Positions 60,627-64,000 of a stretch of 64,000 bases of DNA are shown piece by piece. The stretch's first letter is position 1; every line of letters begins with the position of its first letter. The translations under genes and the position numbers were made by a program. The notes under the pieces are model-generated. The model made no database searches. It was not told where the DNA came from and worked only from the letters and a program-made list of their open reading frames with translations. The stretch comes from Prevotellaceae bacterium KH2P17 (lineage in GTDB: Bacteria > Bacteroidota > Bacteroidia > Bacteroidales > Bacteroidaceae). The stretch spans positions 4,553-68,552 of the forward strand of contig FZRE01000007.1 of NCBI GenBank assembly GCA_900199655.1, given 5' to 3'.

Positions 60627-61465
60627 CCGCCACACTGCCCCAGACACCGGGACCCATAGGTGTTTTCGATTCAGGTTACGGCGGACTCACCATTCTGCAC
60701 GGCATCCGCCAGCTCTTGCCACAGTATGACTACGTGTTCTTAGGCGACAACGCGAGGGCTCCTTACGGTCCCCGCTCGTTCGATGTGGTGTATGAGTTCA
60801 CCCGCCAGGCCGTCCGCAAGCTTTTCGAGATGGGCTGCAACCTCGTCATCCTGGGCTGCAACACGGCCTCGGCCAAGGCCTTACGCACCATCCAGCAGAA
60901 CGACCTACCCCACTGGGACCCGCAACGGCGCATCCTGGGCGTAATCCGACCCACGGCCGAAGTCATCGGTCAACTTACCAAGAACCGCCACGTAGGCCTC
61001 CTGGCCACTGAAGGAACGGTGAGGAGCGGCAGCTACGAGCTCGAAATCCGAAAGTTCTGGCCCGATATCCGGGTCACGGGCGTGGCCTGCCCCTTCTGGG
61101 TTCCGCTGGTGGAGTACAACGAGGCCGACAGTCCCGGCGCCGACTACTTCGTCAAGAAGCGCATCGACGAGCTCATGGCCAAGGACGATGCCATCGACAC
61201 CATCATCCTCGGGTGCACGCATTACCCCATTCTGCTGCCCAAGATACTGAAGTACACGCGGCCCGGTATCCGCATCGTGCCCCAGGGCGAGTATGTGGCC
61301 AACAGCCTGCAAGACTACTTCGCCCGACATCCGGAGATGGAATTGAAGTGCACCAAGGGCGCATCGTGCCACTACCTCACCACGGAGAACCCCGAAAGGT
61401 TTAAGGAGGGGGCGCAGATATTCCTGCACGAGCAGGCTAAAGTTGAACATATAGATTTAGAATAA
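60623..61465 (+). CDS. murI: Glutamate racemase
   Basis: Cytoplasmic enzyme that interconverts L- and D-glutamate and supplies D-Glu for peptidoglycan. The 280 residues are the usual length. The two catalytic cysteines are C79 in LGCNTASAKAL and C198 in LGCTHYPILL. Other family motifs are IGVFDSGYGGLTIL, LGDNARAPYGPRS and GVIRPTAEVIGQL. The first motif has Tyr where Val or Ile is more common. The start overlaps skp 3, and the stop is followed with no gap by the rbfA start (TAAATG). Confidence 0.95.
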   Translation: MTATLPQTPGPIGVFDSGYGGLTILHGIRQLLPQYDYVFLGDNARAPYGPRSFDVVYEFTRQAVRKLFEMGCNLVILGCNTASAKALRTIQQNDLPHWDPQRRILGVIRPTAEVIGQLTKNRHVGLLATEGTVRSGSYELEIRKFWPDIRVTGVACPFWVPLVEYNEADSPGADYFVKKRIDELMAKDDAIDTIILGCTHYPILLPKILKYTRPGIRIVPQGEYVANSLQDYFARHPEMELKCTKGASCHYLTTENPERFKEGAQIFLHEQAKVEHIDLE

Positions 61466-61864
61466 ATGCAAGAAACACGACAGAACCGCATTGCCCGGCT
61501 GCTCCAGAAGGAGCTTTCGACGATATTCCAGAGACAGACCCGCATGATGCACGGCGTGCTGGTGAGCGTTACGAGAGTGCGCATCAGCCCCGACCTGAGT
61601 ATCTGCACGGCCCATCTCAGCATCTTCCCGTCGGATAAGTCGGAAGAAATGCTCAAGAACATCACGGCCAACGAGAAAACCATCCGCTACGAGTTGGGCA
61701 CCCGCGTACGCAATCAGCTGCGCATCATCCCCGAGCTCCGCTTCTTCATAGACGACAGTCTTGACTATCTGGAGAGGATAGATGAGCTGCTGAAACCTCA
61801 CCCCCAGCCCCTCTCCGAAGGAGAGGGGAGTACCTCTGCGGGTGGCTCTGAGAGCGGAGAATAA
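61466..61864 (+). CDS. rbfA: Ribosome-binding factor A with a repeat-derived tail
   Basis: A 132-residue 30S maturation factor with a KH-like fold. The core (about 1-111) is normal: ETRQNRIARLLQKELSTIFQ, MMHGVLVSVTRVRISPDLSI, AHLSIFPSDKSEEMLKNITA and LRFFIDDSLDYLERIDELLK. Known homologues end near the last segment. Here the frame continues for about 21 residues (PHPQPLSEGEGSTSAGGSE and so on) encoded by a GC-rich palindromic repeat at 61808-61828. The repeat probably removed the original stop. The start abuts the murI stop. Confidence 0.92.
   Translation: MQETRQNRIARLLQKELSTIFQRQTRMMHGVLVSVTRVRISPDLSICTAHLSIFPSDKSEEMLKNITANEKTIRYELGTRVRNQLRIIPELRFFIDDSLDYLERIDELLKPHPQPLSEGEGSTSAGGSESGE
61808..61828. 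repeat. GC-rich palindrome inside the rbfA 3' end
   Basis: CCCCTCTCC-GAA-GGAGAGGGG is a perfect hairpin. Sister copies lie at 61944-61964, 62120-62140 and 62196-62216. Confidence 0.85.
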
Positions 61865-62161
61865 GGGGGAAACGGGGATGAAACCTAACCCTCTGCATCT
61901 CTACGAAGAAGAGGGGGGGTACAACTAAGGACCTCTCCCCCATCCCCTCTCCTTCGGAGAGGGGGGTATAACCATGAGCTCTACCTTATTCTATGATAAG
62001 GAGAAGGGGGAGGGTTCCAACCTACTCGTTATCAAAGAAATAGGGAGGAGGTTCACTGATTACCTCACTCACGGCCACTCTTCCAAGAAAAGAAAGTATA
62101 GAAAGGGCCTCTCCCGCAACCCCTCACCCAAGGAGAGGGGAACAAAAGAAACAGAAAACAA
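61865..62161. repeat. Repeat-filled spacer between rbfA and the permease gene
   Basis: This stretch is packed with GC-rich palindromes: CCCCTCTCC-TTC-GGAGAGGGG at 61944-61964, CCCCTCACC-CAA-GGAGAGGGG at 62120-62140, and a decayed copy near 61889-61919. The open frame across it is made of the repeats and is not taken as a gene. Confidence 0.75.
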
Positions 62162-63475
62162 ATGGAAAACAATAAACTTCAACCAGATAAAACCTCCCCT
62201 CTCTTTCGGAGAGGGGATGGGGGTGAGGTCTCCGGTGGGGCCGGAAGTGAGGTCTCCTTCCCTTTCTTCATCGCCCGCCGTTACCTGTTTTCCAAGAAGA
62301 GTACGCACGCCATCAACATCATCAGCCTTATCTCCGTCGTTGGCGTTGCCGTGGCCACAATGGCACTTGTCATTGTATTGAGCGTGTTCAACGGCTTTCA
62401 CGATTTGGTTGCCTCCCTCTTTACCACCTTCGACCCACAGCTTAAAATCGTGCCCGTACAGGGAAAGACGGCCCCTGCCGACGACCCCCTGCTGCTCAAG
62501 GTGCGCCACCTGCCGGCCATCGACGTGGCCACCGAGTGCATGGAAGACAACGCCCTGGCCATGTACCAGGACAAACAGGCCATGGTGACGCTGAAGGGTG
62601 TGGACGATAACTTTGCCGAGCTGACCCACATTACCGATATTCTCTACGGCGACGGTGAGTTCGATCTCCACGCCGCCAACCTCAACTACGGCACCATCGG
62701 CATACAGCTGGCCCAGCAACTGGGCACGGGCGCCCGCTGGCAGGGCGGGCTGCGCATCTACGCTCCGGTACGTGAAGGGCAGCTGGACCTCTCGAACCCC
62801 GCTGCCGGGTTCACGCTCGACTCGCTCGATTCGCCCGGAGTGGTGTTCCAGGTCAAGCAGACCAAGTACGACCGCAACTACATCATAGCCCCCATAGCCT
62901 TTGCCCGGAGCCTCTTCGGCCAGCAGGGCAGGCTCTCCTCACTGGAGCTGCGCGTCAAGAGCGGAACCGATCTGGGCGCCGTGAAGCGCGAAATCAAGGA
63001 TATCGTAGGCCCCAAGTACCGCGTGCTCGACCGCTTTGAACAGCAGGACGACACGTTCAAAATCATGACCATAGAGAAGCTGATAGCCTACATCTTCCTT
63101 ACGTTCATCCTCGTGGTGGCCTGCTTCAACATCATCGGTTCACTCTCCATGCTCATCATAGACAAGAAAGCAGACGTGGCAACGCTGCGCAACCTGGGCG
63201 CCACCGACAAGCAGATAACGCGCATCTTCCTCTTCGAAGGGCGCATGATAGCTGCCGTAGGCGCCGTTGTGGGCATCGTCTTGGGCCTGCTGCTCTGTCT
63301 GTTGCAGCAGCAGTTCGGCCTCGTGAGGCTCGGCGACAGCGACGGTTCCTTCATCGTCGACGCCTATCCGGTGAGCGTGCACTACCTCGACGTGCTCCTC
63401 ATCTTCCTCACCGTAATAGCCGTAAGCTGGCTCTCCGTGTGGTACCCCGTGAGGTTCCTCAAGCTGAAAGAATAA
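62162..63475 (+). CDS. FtsX/LolC-type ABC transporter permease with repeat-derived N-terminus
   Basis: A 437-residue inner-membrane permease of the MacB/FtsX superfamily; relatives LolC/LolE release lipoproteins from the inner membrane. The recognisable family start is FPFFIARRYLFSKKSTHAIN (about residue 33), followed by a first membrane helix (LISVVGVAVATMALVIVLSV), a large periplasmic domain (about 70-310) and three C-terminal helices (AYIFLTFILVVACFNIIGSL; AVGAVVGIVLGLLLCLLQQQ; VLLIFLTVIAVSWLSVWYP). The first 32 or so residues (KTSPLFRRGDGGEVSGGAG) are encoded by a palindromic repeat; no in-frame ATG, GTG or TTG exists after it and before the family core, so translation probably begins at 62162. 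The partner ATPase gene is not in this window. Confidence 0.88.
   Translation: MENNKLQPDKTSPLFRRGDGGEVSGGAGSEVSFPFFIARRYLFSKKSTHAINIISLISVVGVAVATMALVIVLSVFNGFHDLVASLFTTFDPQLKIVPVQGKTAPADDPLLLKVRHLPAIDVATECMEDNALAMYQDKQAMVTLKGVDDNFAELTHITDILYGDGEFDLHAANLNYGTIGIQLAQQLGTGARWQGGLRIYAPVREGQLDLSNPAAGFTLDSLDSPGVVFQVKQTKYDRNYIIAPIAFARSLFGQQGRLSSLELRVKSGTDLGAVKREIKDIVGPKYRVLDRFEQQDDTFKIMTIEKLIAYIFLTFILVVACFNIIGSLSMLIIDKKADVATLRNLGATDKQITRIFLFEGRMIAAVGAVVGIVLGLLLCLLQQQFGLVRLGDSDGSFIVDAYPVSVHYLDVLLIFLTVIAVSWLSVWYPVRFLKLKE
62196..62216. repeat. GC-rich palindrome inside the permease 5' end
   Basis: CCCCTCTC and GAGAGGGG are arms around TTTCG. The copy is translated as part of the N-terminal extension. 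Confidence 0.85.
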
Positions 63476-63477
63476 AA

Positions 63478-63507
63478 GAATTGTGCCCACGCGGTACAAC
63501 TCTTTTT
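63478..63507 (+). terminator. Terminator after the permease gene
   Basis: GAATTGTGCC (63478-63487) pairs imperfectly with GGTACAACTC (63493-63502), followed by TTTTT, just after the stop codon. Confidence 0.6.
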
Positions 63508-63540
63508 CCTGCTCTTCCCTTCCCTTTTTCTTGATACTGC

Positions 63541-63610
63541 CTTTCAAGCCCCTTGAAGCATAGCTCCAACGGCGTTGATGATGCCCTTCAGGAGGCTTGA
63601 AGGGCAGCTT
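63541..63610. repeat. CTTGAAGCATAGCTCCAA repeat units
   Basis: The units CCTTGAAGCATAGCTCCAAC, TTGATGATGCCCTTCAGG and GCTTGAAGGGCAGCTTTC belong to the same family as in the 178-bp repeats. Confidence 0.6.
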
Positions 63611-63683
63611 TCATTCTCTTCCTTATAATTAGTTGATTGATAGCCGGTTGCATGTCGGTTTCCGAAAGCGCCGCTACCGGGTA

Positions 63684-63725
63684 GTCATCCCCTCCTCCGC
63701 CTCCCCTTTCCAAGGGGAGGATACC
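63684..63725. repeat. 42-bp intergenic repeat, right copy
   Basis: Exact match to 15-56 in the same orientation. Confidence 0.85.
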
Positions 63726-63783
63726 GGCTTGCCTTGTGGATTTTAGTAGGAAATTTCGTGCTCTTAAGCTACTCGTTCTATAA

Positions 63784-63912
63784 CTAAAGCAGCTAAAATA
63801 ATACTTTGTTACTCTGTCTTTAATCCACTTCAGCAGCTAAAAAATTACTCTGTTACTCTGTCTTTTAACCACTTCAGCAGCTAAAAAAATACGCTGTTAC
63901 TCTGTCTTTAAC
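63784..63912. repeat. Tandem repeat of about 44 bp, three copies
   Basis: Each unit runs CAGCAGCTAAAAAANTAC then CTGTTACTCTGTCTTTAA and CCACTT. Spacing between the CTGTCTTT cores is regular. Decayed copies stand at the left edge of the window. Confidence 0.8.
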
Positions 63913-63948
63913 CTGCAGCAAGCGCATAGCAGCACTATCTCCGCAGAG

Positions 63949-64000
63949 CTACTCTTGCTTTTTGCGGATGATGGTGAGGCCGTCGCGCAGCGGCAGAATT
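63949..64000 (-). CDS. C-terminal end of an O-methyltransferase-like protein (partial)
   Basis: The minus-strand frame ends ILPLRDGLTIIRKKQE followed by TAG at 63949-63951. The LPLRDGLTIIRK ending is typical of class I SAM-dependent O-methyltransferases (COG4122 type), which often lie next to this gene run in Bacteroidales. Only 16 complete codons are present, so the call rests on this motif and context. It converges on the permease gene. Confidence 0.6.
   Translation of the reverse strand, partial: ILPLRDGLTIIRKKQE

Larger units (their letters stand above)
63476..63948. other. Gene-free intergenic stretch, right edge
   Basis: No gene is seen. It contains a terminator, a hairpin-unit repeat (63541-63610), the 42-bp repeat (63684-63725) and a roughly 44-bp tandem repeat (63784-63912). 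Confidence 0.7.

Noticed and set aside
61974..62381. 135-codon plus-strand open frame in the rbfA-permease spacer
   Set aside because: It is built from GC-rich palindromic repeats and overlaps the permease gene in another frame.
63784..63912. Regular 44-bp tandem repeat as a CRISPR array
   Set aside because: The repeat fills the whole unit with no unique spacers, and there are no cas genes.

Overview
The window looks like a chromosomal segment of a member of the Bacteroidales, most likely Prevotella or a close relative. The evidence is four SusC/SusD pairs, ECF-sigma/FecR regulator pairs, DUF1735 and fimbrillin-type lipoproteins, Bacteroidetes-type promoters (TTTG near -33 and TAnnTTTG near -7) and the gene order uppS-bamA-skp-skp-skp-murI-rbfA. 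No rRNA, tRNA, CRISPR array, transposase or phage gene was seen. The genus is an inference; the order is well supported.

Layout. (1) 1-4212: repeat-rich left edge, then dsbD, a small four-helix-bundle (IVP-type) gene and an L-cysteine desulfidase gene. (2) 4285-5631, minus strand: a three-gene operon of a DUF2141 exported protein, a membrane protein and a small winged-helix regulator, with a palindrome inside its promoter. (3) 6297-16867: PUL 1. ECF sigma and FecR anti-sigma are divergent from SusC (with STN domain), SusD, a GH18 endoglycosidase and two DUF1735 lipoproteins; the set resembles Bacteroides N-glycan (endo-beta-N-acetylglucosaminidase) loci. (4) 17076-31009: PUL 2, minus strand. 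SusC, SusD, a GH43-like/discoidin protein, a GH144-like glucoamylase-fold lipoprotein and a GH3 beta-glucosidase, with a divergent membrane-spanning propeller/Y_Y_Y/HTH regulator; a beta-1,2-glucan target is plausible. (5) 31202-41010: PUL 3, minus strand. ECF sigma, FecR, STN-type SusC, SusD, a small lipoprotein and a GH89 alpha-N-acetylglucosaminidase. (6) 41158-50726: a Ser-type sulfatase, PUL 4 (SusC/SusD) and a GH92 alpha-mannosidase. (7) 51299-53081: a 51-residue acidic peptide gene and a fimbrillin-like lipoprotein. (8) 53406-63475: a housekeeping envelope run of DUF6242, DUF6089, uppS, bamA, three skp/ompH genes, murI, rbfA and an FtsX/LolC-type permease. The 3' end of a minus-strand O-methyltransferase-like gene lies at the right edge.

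The genes suggest a bacterium foraging on host or complex glycans. SusC/D pairs import oligosaccharides, surface lipoproteins bind or cut glycans, and periplasmic GH3, GH89, GH92 and the sulfatase finish depolymerisation. Two PULs use STN/FecR/ECF trans-envelope signalling and one uses a propeller-sensor regulator.

The least explained signal is repeated intergenic DNA. A 72-bp triple-palindrome element occurs four times around the glycan genes. An approximately 178-bp element with tandem CCTTGAAG/CTTCAAGG hairpins occurs twice nearly intact and elsewhere in fragments. An approximately 115-bp direct repeat carrying the ECF sigma promoter and first codons flanks the sulfatase gene. GC-rich palindromes have been captured as the C-terminal tail of RbfA and the N-terminal extension of the permease. 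A composite repeat occurs at both ends of the window.
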